A stretch of 64,000 nt of DNA from Thiodiazotropha sp040506275 (lineage in GTDB: Bacteria; Pseudomonadota; Gammaproteobacteria; Chromatiales; Chromatiaceae): assembly GCA_040506275.1 (NCBI GenBank), contig JBEVXD010000002.1, forward strand, positions 248,001 through 312,000, written 5' to 3'. The notes under the pieces are model-generated. The model made no database searches. It was not told the origin of the DNA and worked only from the letters and a program-made list of their open reading frames with translations. Made by a program: the position numbers and the translations under genes. Positions 53,416 to 62,000 of this stretch are shown piece by piece (within the stretch, counting starts at the first letter, position 1; every line of letters starts with the position of its first letter).

Positions 53416-53647
53416 TATGTTGACCTCACTTTGAGCGGGATGAGAAGCCATCACCAAGGTTGCACCACGATGGCTCTTCCTTTGGGCGTTGCAGTTGCTT
53501 GGAGAGGGCAGGGCGGTCTCTGTAGCGCGCCTGGCGGCTAATAACTTAACGACGCGCCAAAATCGTTGAACCGTACAGGGCACTACACTAGTATCATGCC
53601 CTGATCAGGTGATCTGTTAGTGAAATGTGTTAAAAGGAAAAGCATAA

Positions 53648-54259
53648 GTGTTTGAACTTGTAAAATCGGGCGGATGGCTGATGTTGCCCATTATCGTCTG
53701 TTCCATTGTTGCATTGGGTATAGTCATTGAACGTATCTGGTCCCTGCAGCGCAAAAAGGTTATGCCGGATTATCTGATGAAACAGATTCTGCAGCTTCAT
53801 CAGGAAGACAAGCTCAGTCTGGCGGACTTAAGCAAGTTGAAGAACAGTTCACCTCTGGGAAGAATACTTGCGGCAGGGCTGGTTAATCGAAATCATGACA
53901 AAGATGTCATGAAAGAGGCGATTGAAGAGGTTGGGCGTCAGGTGGTACACGAGCTTGAACGCTACCTCAACACCTTGGGTACGATTGCATCAATCTCACC
54001 ACTACTCGGTCTGCTTGGCACGGTCATCGGCATGATCAAAGTGTTCAGTGTCATTGTGACTTCTGGGGTGGGTGATCCCGGAGTATTGGCCGGGGGCATT
54101 TCAGAAGCCCTGATAACCACAGCAGCAGGGCTTTCTGTTGCAATACCCACACTGATGTTCCATCGTTATTTTACTGGTCTGATCGACAGATTGGTGATCG
54201 GCATGGAAGAGCGGGCATTGAAAATGGTCGAAGTGATACACGGTGAGAGAGAGCGCTGA
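53648..54259 (+). CDS. MotA/TolQ/ExbB proton channel family protein
   Basis: The 203-residue protein has three membrane helices (about 12-32, 108-130 and 155-180), with the family core ISPLLGLLGTVIGMIKVF and ITTAAGLSVAIPTL. ExbB/TolQ homologues form pentameric proton channels driving a third partner. With ExbD downstream and lpxK next, this is the common gammaproteobacterial exbB-exbD-lpxK set of uncertain partner; no TonB or TolR-TolA genes adjoin. It starts with GTG after AAAGGAA. It overlaps an alternative start of exbD. Confidence 0.9.
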   Translation: MFELVKSGGWLMLPIIVCSIVALGIVIERIWSLQRKKVMPDYLMKQILQLHQEDKLSLADLSKLKNSSPLGRILAAGLVNRNHDKDVMKEAIEEVGRQVVHELERYLNTLGTIASISPLLGLLGTVIGMIKVFSVIVTSGVGDPGVLAGGISEALITTAAGLSVAIPTLMFHRYFTGLIDRLVIGMEERALKMVEVIHGERER

Positions 54260-54260
54260 A

Positions 54261-54680
54261 ATGAATTTCAGACTGAAGCCTCGAAAAACACCGGAGGTAG
54301 ATATCACGCCACTTATCGATGTTGTGTTTTTGTTGCTGATATTCTTTATGGTTTCGACAACCTTCGAACACGAGAGCCAGATTCTTATTGAACTGCCTGA
54401 AGCGACTGGAGAAGAGCTGAAGCGTGAAAAGCTCGAGTTAGATATAACCATCAATATAGCCGGAACCTTTTTTGTCAATCAGAGAGAAGTTGTCAATACT
54501 GAAATCGAAACCTTGAAACTGGCAATCAGCAAAGCCATTGGAGACCATGGAAATATCCCCGTAATTATCAATGCTGATGCCCGCACACCACATCAGTCAG
54601 TGATGACTGCAATGGATGCGGCGAGTCAGCTCGGTTTGACCAAGATGACATTTTCAGCCCATAAGCCGATATCAGAGTGA
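54261..54680 (+). CDS. ExbD/TolR family biopolymer transport protein
   Basis: The 139-residue protein has the short cytosolic start MNFRLKPRKTPEVDITPLID, with the proton-carrying Asp at the entry of the single membrane helix. A periplasmic TolR-like domain occupies about 60-139. ATG 54261 is chosen because it gives this standard N-terminus; an earlier GTG would add six residues and overlap exbB. It is the motor partner of the preceding channel protein. lpxK starts 13 bp after it. Confidence 0.9.
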   Translation: MNFRLKPRKTPEVDITPLIDVVFLLLIFFMVSTTFEHESQILIELPEATGEELKREKLELDITINIAGTFFVNQREVVNTEIETLKLAISKAIGDHGNIPVIINADARTPHQSVMTAMDAASQLGLTKMTFSAHKPISE

Positions 54681-54693
54681 GGCTTTCTTAGCA

Positions 54694-55677
54694 TTGAATT
54701 GGATCGAATCTACCTGGCAGGGACGACAGCTCTCAACGCTGTTTCTGTTGCCTTTGAGCGGTTTGTTTTGCCTGGTTTCCCTTTTCAGAAGATGGTTCTA
54801 TCGATTGGGTCTATTGAGTAGACACAAGGTTGGAAAACCAGTGATCATTGTGGGTAATATCACAGTGGGAGGTACTGGAAAAACACCACTGATCGTTTGG
54901 ATGGCTCAGCAATTGATCGAGTGGGGCTATAGACCGGGTATTATCACAAGAGGGTATGGCGGCCAGTCGAAGCATTGGCCGTGCGAAGTCAGATCCGATA
55001 GTCGTGCAGAGCAGGTGGGTGATGAAGCGATCTTGCTAATGCGACATAGTGGTTGTCCTGTATATGCAGGGCCAGACCGTCCGCTTGCTGCAGAACAGTT
55101 AATTTCCAACCACCAATGTGATCTCATTCTGTCCGATGACGGATTACAGCATTATGCCTTGGATCGGGATCTGGAAATCGTTGTGGTTGATGGGCAGCGT
55201 CGATTTGGCAATGGCTATTGTCTGCCTGCTGGCCCCTTGCGAGAGACCCCAAAAAGACTCAGTGAAGTTGATTTGGTGATTGTAAACGGCCATGCCCACC
55301 CGGGTGAATATCAGATGAGTGTCAGTGGGAGTATGGCAATCGCCCTGAATGGGGAGTTGGCCCCTAAGACCCTAGTTGAATTTTCCGACAGTCGTGTTGA
55401 CGCAATAGCGGGTATTGGGAATCCTGAGCGTTTTTTTTCTATGCTTGAAGCATCAGGACTCAGAATTGATCGCCATCCTTTTCCAGATCATCATCTCTTT
55501 TCTGCCGATGAGTTGACCGCGTATAGTGGCAACACAGTTCTCATGACTGAGAAAGATGCTGTAAAGTGTGAAGAGTACGCTCAATCAAATCATTGGTATG
55601 TACCTGCGATTGCGAAGGTGGATCCTGAATTTGAAAAACTATTTATGACGAAGGTAAAAAGGCTCTTAGATGGATAG
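54694..55677 (+). CDS. lpxK: Tetraacyldisaccharide 4'-kinase
   Basis: The 327-residue protein has one N-terminal membrane-associated helix, then the P-loop NITVGGTGKTPLIVW and typical LpxK motifs GYGGQSK, GDEAILL, DDGLQH and PAGPLRE. It phosphorylates the 4' position of the lipid A disaccharide precursor. The start is TTG 54694, which gives the family's usual WxxxWQG opening. It is followed at once by a Trm112-like gene overlapping by 8 bp and then kdsB, all outer-core/lipid A work. Confidence 0.94.
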   Translation: MNWIESTWQGRQLSTLFLLPLSGLFCLVSLFRRWFYRLGLLSRHKVGKPVIIVGNITVGGTGKTPLIVWMAQQLIEWGYRPGIITRGYGGQSKHWPCEVRSDSRAEQVGDEAILLMRHSGCPVYAGPDRPLAAEQLISNHQCDLILSDDGLQHYALDRDLEIVVVDGQRRFGNGYCLPAGPLRETPKRLSEVDLVIVNGHAHPGEYQMSVSGSMAIALNGELAPKTLVEFSDSRVDAIAGIGNPERFFSMLEASGLRIDRHPFPDHHLFSADELTAYSGNTVLMTEKDAVKCEEYAQSNHWYVPAIAKVDPEFEKLFMTKVKRLLDG

Positions 55678-55858
55678 AAAACTGCTTGATATTTTGGTTT
55701 GCCCTGTATGTAAGGGGAAACTCCTGTATATGAAAAAAGAGCAAGAGCTGATATGCCGTGCAGACCGATTGGCCTATCCGATACGTGACGAGATACCCGT
55801 CATGTTGGAGGAAGAGGCGAGAAAGTTGGCTGCAGATGAAGAGATTCCAGAAGGATAA
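55670..55858 (+). CDS. Trm112 family protein
   Basis: The 62-residue protein reads LLDILVCPVCKGKLLY, then LICRADRLAYPIRDEIPVML, the pattern of the bacterial Trm112/YcaR family. In the first half the zinc-ribbon is reduced to one CPVC pair plus a single Cys. The family is commonly placed between lpxK and kdsB, as here. Its function in bacteria is not settled. It overlaps lpxK by 8 bp and ends 4 bp before kdsB. Confidence 0.9.
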   Translation: MDRKLLDILVCPVCKGKLLYMKKEQELICRADRLAYPIRDEIPVMLEEEARKLAADEEIPEG

Positions 55859-55862
55859 AACA

Positions 55863-56624
55863 ATGGGCTTCAAAGTTGTCATCCCTGCCCGCTATGCTTC
55901 AGTTCGTCTGCCAGGAAAACCGCTGTTGCCGATTGCGGGCAAACCGATGATTCAGCATGTTTTCGAGAGAGCTGTTGAGAGTGGCGCTGGAGAAGTGGTT
56001 GTTGCTACTGACAGCCAGCAGATAGCAGATGTCTGTGAGACATTTTCAGCAGACGTCTGTATGACATCTGCCGATCATCGCAGTGGTTCTGATCGGATTG
56101 CTGAGGTAGTAGCGCTGAAAAACTGGGGAGAGGATGAGGTCGTGGTCAATCTACAGGGAGACGAACCCTGTATGCCGCCAGAGCTGTTAACCCAGGTTGC
56201 CGATGATATGAGTCGGCACGAAGCAGCAGCTGTCACCACCTTGTCAGCGGGTATTAGTGATCGAAAGATGCTGTTTGACCCCCATGTGGTCAAAGTTGTA
56301 ACTGACCAACAGGGTTATGCACTCTATTTCAGTCGAGCACCTATTCCCTGGCACCGGGATGAGTTCATGCATGCTGATAGCCCGTTACCCAAGGAAACCG
56401 GCTTTTCCCGCCATATCGGTCTGTATGCCTATCGTGCTGGCTATCTGGCGCGCTTTGTCACCTGGGAGCACGCCCCCATCGAAAGGGCCGAATCATTGGA
56501 GCAACTCAGGGTTCTATGGCATGGGGGCAGGATTCATGTCAGTAGCGCAAAGGTCGACCCAGGCCACGGTGTGGATACACGAGACGATCTACAAAAAGTA
56601 GAAGCACTTATTACTAAATCGTAG
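55863..56624 (+). CDS. kdsB: 3-deoxy-manno-octulosonate cytidylyltransferase
   Basis: The 253-residue protein has the nucleotidyltransferase start VIPARYASVRLPGKPLL, the DGDEP-like NLQGDEPCMPPEL and the HIGLYAYRAGYL motif. It activates Kdo with CTP for lipopolysaccharide inner core assembly. ATG 55863 matches the family start; an in-frame upstream start would add 35 unrelated residues across the Trm112-like gene. It ends the envelope operon that begins with the exbB-like gene. Confidence 0.95.
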   Translation: MGFKVVIPARYASVRLPGKPLLPIAGKPMIQHVFERAVESGAGEVVVATDSQQIADVCETFSADVCMTSADHRSGSDRIAEVVALKNWGEDEVVVNLQGDEPCMPPELLTQVADDMSRHEAAAVTTLSAGISDRKMLFDPHVVKVVTDQQGYALYFSRAPIPWHRDEFMHADSPLPKETGFSRHIGLYAYRAGYLARFVTWEHAPIERAESLEQLRVLWHGGRIHVSSAKVDPGHGVDTRDDLQKVEALITKS

Positions 56625-57051
56625 ATCTCTCTAGAGCAAGTGGTTTGCCCAGGCTTTGGATTTAAAATATCTTCACGTGAACCGCAGCTAAGTGCTTTTC
56701 CCGAACGTTACAGTTTTATGAAAAAAAATGCCAAGTCATTGAGAATTGTCAAACACTGTAAAATTATTCGACGCTACCACTGAAATAGGGCATTTCACCC
56801 ATTGTGTTTTGGGAAACAAAGTCATATCTGTCGAGAAATTTTACACTGATCAATACCAAAACTGAGAGTTATTTATCAAGATAGCCTGGTATGTCTCTGT
56901 AATTAAAGAATAATAGTTAAGTTGGCATAAACCCTGCACTAGAGAACCCTAATTAGACTAAGTCTATTTAATGTGAAGCTAATTGGTTTATTTTTTTTAT
57001 TAGCAGCCGAAACACTGTTTAAATAATTCAAAAATAAAATAAGGGCTCTAT
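56625..57051. other. 427-bp intergenic region with a short palindrome
   Basis: There is no gene between kdsB and the histidine kinase. TAGACT-a-AGTCTA (56954-56966) is a perfect 6-bp-arm palindrome 85 bp before the kinase ATG and could be an operator. No terminator with a T run was identified for kdsB. The spacer is AT-rich, consistent with a promoter for the kinase. Confidence 0.4.
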
Positions 57052-57885
57052 ATGACCTTGATTAAAGATAAGTTGGGCAGTATCAGTCTGAACGCAATAT
57101 CCCAAATCAGGCTCTCCTCATCAACCTTTCCTGCAAGTGAAAGTGAGCTCTCTTCCGGCATATCCATCAACGACAAGGTCAACCTAACCGATTCACAGCT
57201 ATCTGACGGCTTAGCCTGCCTCAAAAAAATCAGCCAGGCCTCTCATCCTTTTATAACTTCTGAGGAAGAAGAGAGAAAGCGCATATCACGGGAGCTTCAT
57301 GATGGACTTGGACAGATACTTACCAGTATGGGGCTCCATGTCCAGCGTTGCCTGAGCGATTGCGATGCAACTCAGGATCAGCCATTGCCGACTGAACATC
57401 GCGATTCACTCGAAGCTATTTCTTCAATGGTCAAGCAGGCGATGTCTGAAGTCAGATCTATCTGTAGTGCAATTCGCCCCGCCATACTTGATGACCTCGG
57501 AGTGCTGCCCGCTATCTCCTGGCAGTGTCGCCAAATCACAAAAATCTGCAGTGATACGCAAGTCGTAACAGATTTCGATGTTGATGAGAGCTCTATTCCT
57601 GAAGACTATAAGAGTGTCATCTATCGGATTGTTCAGGAGTCGCTGAACAACGCGGTCAAATATGCAAAAGCAAAGACAATCAGTGTGTCACTTCTGCAGG
57701 CCCACGATGCAATTCATCTGATGGTTATCGATGATGGTGTTGGCTTCGACCCTTCTCAGATTCAGGGAAAAATTGGTATGGGTCTGGTTGGCATGCGTGA
57801 ACGGGCAGAGTCTGTCGACGGTAGAATCCGGATCGATACCGGACTCAATCAAGGTGTTCAGATTCGGGCGTCTTTTCCAATCTAA
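57052..57885 (+). CDS. Soluble NarX/NarQ-like (HisKA_3) sensor histidine kinase
   Basis: The 277-residue protein has no membrane helix and no recognised sensor domain; the first 65 residues are Ser-rich and featureless. Then come the HisKA_3 box EEERKRISRELHDGLGQIL, with His83 as phospho-acceptor, and an HATPase domain with VQESLNNAVKYAKA, DDGVGFD and GLVGMRERAE. This family pairs with NarL-type regulators, and one is encoded convergently 11 bp away. It may read a cytosolic signal through the N-terminal segment or act as a second input. Its target genes are unknown. Confidence 0.88.
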   Translation: MTLIKDKLGSISLNAISQIRLSSSTFPASESELSSGISINDKVNLTDSQLSDGLACLKKISQASHPFITSEEEERKRISRELHDGLGQILTSMGLHVQRCLSDCDATQDQPLPTEHRDSLEAISSMVKQAMSEVRSICSAIRPAILDDLGVLPAISWQCRQITKICSDTQVVTDFDVDESSIPEDYKSVIYRIVQESLNNAVKYAKAKTISVSLLQAHDAIHLMVIDDGVGFDPSQIQGKIGMGLVGMRERAESVDGRIRIDTGLNQGVQIRASFPI

Positions 57886-57896
57886 ACCGCTCTTCT

Positions 57897-58559
57897 TTAT
57901 CTGTTGATTATGCCTTTCTCCAAGGCGTATGTGGTCAACGCTGAGACACTGTGCAGATCCAGCTTCTTCATTAAGTTCGCACGATGTTTTTCCACGGTTT
58001 TTACACTGATACAGAGATAGTCAGCCATGCTTTTGTTGGTGTGACCTTCAGCGATCAATTTCAGAATCTGCCGCTCTCTTTGTGTAATTGTGTCCCAACG
58101 GGTGAGTGGTTCCTGGTTGACGTTATTGGTGTGTAGATAACTGTTGACTACTTTTTCTGTTATCTCTGCACTCAGGTAGGTTTTTCCTTCCAATACTCGT
58201 TCAGCAGCAACCATCAATTCGTTCTGGGTGGCATCTTTTAGCACATAACCATTGGCACCAGCTTTGAGGCTTGCCAGCACATACTCTTCTTCATTATGAA
58301 CTGTAAGAACCAGGGCTTTAACTTCAGGCATTCTCTCCTTGATCTCCCTGACCGCATCCATTCCATTCAGACCAGGCATATTTAAATCCATAATCACAAT
58401 GTCGGGTTTGAGTTCAATGGTTCGACGAATGGCATCCCGACCGTTATCAGCTTCACCAATAACCACGAAATTAGGATTCGATGTTAGTAACGCCTTCAGT
58501 CCTGCGCGTAGAATCGTATGATCCTCTGCGATAAGGATATTCTTTTTTTCAGAGCTCAT
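57897..58559 (-). CDS. NarL/LuxR-family response regulator
   Basis: The 220-residue regulator has a receiver domain (1-120) with Asp58 in IVIMDLNMPG and a C-terminal LuxR helix-turn-helix with LIAEGHTNKSMADYLCISVKTVEKHR. It very likely receives phosphate from the convergent HisKA_3 kinase, their 3' ends only 11 bp apart. A convergent rather than operonic pair is a less common layout. It is divergent from a small frame and the giant exported protein gene, which are candidate targets. Confidence 0.92.
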   Translation of the reverse strand: MSSEKKNILIAEDHTILRAGLKALLTSNPNFVVIGEADNGRDAIRRTIELKPDIVIMDLNMPGLNGMDAVREIKERMPEVKALVLTVHNEEEYVLASLKAGANGYVLKDATQNELMVAAERVLEGKTYLSAEITEKVVNSYLHTNNVNQEPLTRWDTITQRERQILKLIAEGHTNKSMADYLCISVKTVEKHRANLMKKLDLHSVSALTTYALEKGIINR

Positions 58560-58607
58560 ATTTTTCGTTTGTTCTCGAGCAGCCGGGCTTTATAAAGTTC
58601 AGGATCC

Positions 58608-58751
58608 ATGATGTTTTCGTTCTTCCCAGAAAGTTTAGATGGGGATGCCTCCGATGCAAGCCTGGATCTCATCAATATTCGTCAATATCTTGAAATTCTG
58701 AGCGAGTATTCAAAATCAAAGGGATATCCAATTAGCACCCTCAAGCATTAA
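58608..58751 (+). CDS. Possible small protein, 47 residues
   Basis: The frame opens with ATGATG after AGGA, and has an amphipathic-looking middle (SLDLINIRQYLEILSEYSKS) and a stop at 58749-58751. It begins 49 bp from the divergent NarL-type start and is followed 113 bp later by an intrinsic terminator at 58865-58889, which supports a short transcript here. There is no family match I recognise. Without homologues it may be chance. Confidence 0.35.
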   Translation: MMFSFFPESLDGDASDASLDLINIRQYLEILSEYSKSKGYPISTLKH

Positions 58752-58864
58752 CTTGAATGCATCTCCTTTTAAGCAGCTGAGCGGCCTAGGATTGCATGGT
58801 TAAATTGCCTCCAGAATAACTATTACATTTAACTGCGCTGTATACCATATCCCATCTTTTGGTC

Positions 58865-58889
58865 ACCCTACCAGGTAGGTAGGGTTTTT
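58865..58889 (+). terminator. Rho-independent terminator upstream of the giant protein gene
   Basis: ACCCTACC (58865-58872) and GGTAGGGT (58878-58885) form a perfect 8-bp stem with a 5-nt loop, followed by TTTTT. It is oriented for plus-strand transcripts. It could end the small 58608-58751 transcript or act as an attenuator in a long leader of the giant gene. Confidence 0.75.
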
Positions 58890-59011
58890 ACCCCGGTCAA
58901 CTACATACTATTGACGACTGGATGGTGGGGGGTGACCCCTGCCAAAGGCGTAGTACCACTCAAAGACCATATATATAAAGAGACGTAAGATTAGCTGCAA
59001 GTGCTGGTAAA

Positions 59012-59048
59012 GGGGCCAGTCTATTTGGCTGGCTTGTTTGCAAGCCCC
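59012..59048 (+). promoter_or_regulatory. Compact three-way junction in the giant gene leader
   Basis: Contiguous segments GGGG (59012), CCAG/CTGG (59016-59019/59029-59032), CTTG/CAAG (59033-59036/59041-59044) and CCCC (59045-59048) can fold as a three-helix junction with no unpaired junction bases. It ends 28 bases before GGAGAAG and the ATG at 59089. It resembles no riboswitch I know. It may be a control element or chance. Confidence 0.4.
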
Positions 59049-59088
59049 AGAAAGTTTGTTGACCAACTAGGGGTCTGGAGAAGAAACC

Positions 59089-62000
59089 ATGATAAACGAG
59101 AATCAGGGTTACAGAAACAGAGGCGTGATGATTTTCATTATGCTGACTCTGTTTTTTATAAGTACCGCAGCAAGCGCTGCGCGTTTTAACCTGAATGTAG
59201 TAGATGGCGCAGGTAACCCAGTGGAAGGCTTCCGCTGGATGATTCAGGAGGACACCACGTTCCCTGTGGATCCTGCTGCACCTGCGACAACAGCAGATGA
59301 GCTGCTCTCACTGAGCTTTCACAGGAGTTATGCTCCTGTCGGAAAGGCACAGAATGATGCCAGAGGCATGACTGGTAATACAGATCTCGCAAGTCAAGAG
59401 ATTCTGAATGTTACACCAGGCAGATACTATGTATCAGTACTGCCCTACAGTGGTCATAGCATCAGCGGTGGTCAGGTAACTGTATTACCTAATGCAGACG
59501 ATCCGAATAACATGCTTGATGATCTGACTGTGATCGCGCAGGCGCATCCTATTCCTACTGCACAGATCTCGATCTATCTCTTCCATGATAACTATCCAAT
59601 CAATGGCGCTCCAGATCTGCCAGAAGAGACCAATCCAGCCCCAGGTGAGCCTGGTCATGTGGATTGGACTCAATTTAATCTCTTTCTTGAAGAGCCTGGT
59701 GGTCGTTACGGTATTGCCGGCGGACAGGTTATCCAGGACGCATTCGGCAACTACCTAGGTACCTCCTACCGTGAAGATTGCGATATCAACGGTCAGCCTG
59801 ATACCGATGTGTTTACCAATTTCATCTGCTATGTAGATGGCGCGCCAATTGTTGAAGAGCTGGGTAATGGAACACTGCAACCCAATAGTGACGGCCTGCT
59901 ACTCGTTAAGAATCTGGCGCCAGGTAAATACGGCGTTATTATCAAAACGCCAACCAAGGATGCGGACGAAGCAAATGGTTGGCAGCAGACCAGTACCATT
60001 GAAGGCAGTAAGGTTATCGATGCCTGGGTCAAGGCTAATGAGCCTGCCGCTTTTGTTGAGTTTGGACCTCCAGGTCCTCATGTCTTCGTCGGTTTCGTGA
60101 AATCGACTGCAGATGGTGGTTTTCCTCCACTGACATCAACCCCAGGTGAGCAGGTGGCCACAGTCAGTGGTACAGTTGCCGATATTCATCTTTCCCGTCC
60201 TCCATTTTCAGAGTTTTTCGCTGGACGTGATTTTCCAGGTTGCTGGGTTGGCGTGAATGACATGGCCGCTGGTGGTGGTTTTGGTGTCTTCGCTGAACCA
60301 TGTACTGACAGTGGTTTTTCAATTCCTGGTCTGAGTCCTGGTTCATATCAACTGGTTATTTTTGATGCCAACCTGGATGCAGTAATCAGCTTGCAGCCCT
60401 TTAGTGTCGATCCAACTGGCGGTACCTGTAATCTCGGTGGCTCCTGTGATTTCGGCGATGTGGGTGTTTTCAACTGGTTCTCGAGAGTTAATGGTGGTGT
60501 CTTCTCTGATGCTGATCAGGATGGTTTTTGGGATCCAACAGAGGCAGGAATTGGACCTGATAATCAGGATATCACGCTACGCTGGCGTGATGGCTCCATC
60601 TACCAGAACTTCCCAACAGATGGTGATGGCCTGGCCCCTTTTGATGAGAAGTTTCCCTTCTTTCACTGGTTGGTTGCTGAAGTAAGCTTTGCCAGTAAGA
60701 AGGCCACCGGTGCTACCTTTGTAGTCGATGCAGGCGGCCCAGTGGATACCACGGCTACAGATTTTCCAAGCTTTGGTGAGTTGGTTCCTCAGGCTCAATG
60801 TACAGATGCATCTCAATATGATCCTGCAACCAATAGCTGTCCTGGTTCTGAAGCCATTAACCCAAATACCGGTGACAATCTTTCACGTACCGAAACCGGT
60901 GTTGTGTTGACACAAGGCATCCAAGGGTTTCTTGGCCAGGTCAACGTAATGCAGTTTGGTAAGACTGACTACATCAGTTTCACAGAGGCAGATTTCACTG
61001 CTTTTCCACCAGTTCTCCCTAAGTTTGTGGGTGAAAATGGCGGTATCTCAGGTATGGTTTTCTATGCCACTACCCGTGCTGAAAATGAGCCTCAGTTTGC
61101 CGCTGCAGAAGAGTGGGAGCCTGGTATGCCAAGAGTGCAGCTGGCTCTGTATGCAGATGGTGATGTCGACTCCTTCCCGATTGGTGACAGCTTCCCGAAT
61201 GGAGTTGACGCCTTCAATGTTCCAACCTACGGTGATGTAGATTGGGATGGCGATGGTAACGCTGACCCTGATGATGGCGTAATAGACGATATCGATCTTA
61301 ACGGCTGTGTCAGTTATGCCGACGTCGATAACTATCCGTTCGGTAACTTCCCTGGAGATGAAGATATAGATTACAACTGGACCAATACGCCTGATGCAAA
61401 CGGCGTTTGTATCCAGAGTTCTTTACAAGGTAACGGAATATTTGATCTCAACGATGCACTGCAGGTCACTTGGACTGACAGCTGGGACGACAGCATTCCT
61501 GAAGGGTGTCAGGGACGTAATAATGTACCTGGTGCTGTAGTCGTTCCTGCAATTGCTGATGATCGCTGCTTCGATGGCCTGAGAAACTACAATCAGCTGC
61601 GTGATGCGGTGTTTGATGGTGGCTTTGCATTTACCGACTATGATCTCGATCATCTGACCGCTGTTGGTGGTAACACAGCAGCAGCAGCAGCAGCAATACA
61701 GAGCTATATTGCTAGTGCAGATGCCGCGGTTCGTGCACAAGATCCCGCTAAAGCAGATAACCTGCAACTTGGCATGCTGCCGAGCGACTATATCGTACAG
61801 ATGTCGACTCCTCCCGGTTATGAAAACCTGCGGGAAGAGCACAAAAACGTCGACTTCGGTGATGATTACATTCCAGGTGAAGGCCAGGATTGGCGAGCAG
61901 ATCTGCAGGCACTTCCGCCAAGTTGTGTGGGTGAACCTCACGTTGTACCTCAATATCTCACTATGGTCACTAAAGATGGCAGTGGTGAGGCTGGTGTAGG

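Noticed and set aside
53446..53475. AGCCATC/GATGGCT hairpin after comEC
   Set aside because: Large loop of 16 nt and no T run; too weak to call a terminator.
58873..58895. Resemblance to the 3' part of a GEMM cyclic-di-GMP riboswitch (ggtaggtagggt...acc)
   Set aside because: The upstream half of the motif, including the GNRA loop side and conserved purine runs, is absent; the segment is explained by a terminator.
59029..59042. Possible sigma-54 promoter (TGGC...TGCA)
   Set aside because: The GG-to-GC spacing is 7 instead of the required 10.
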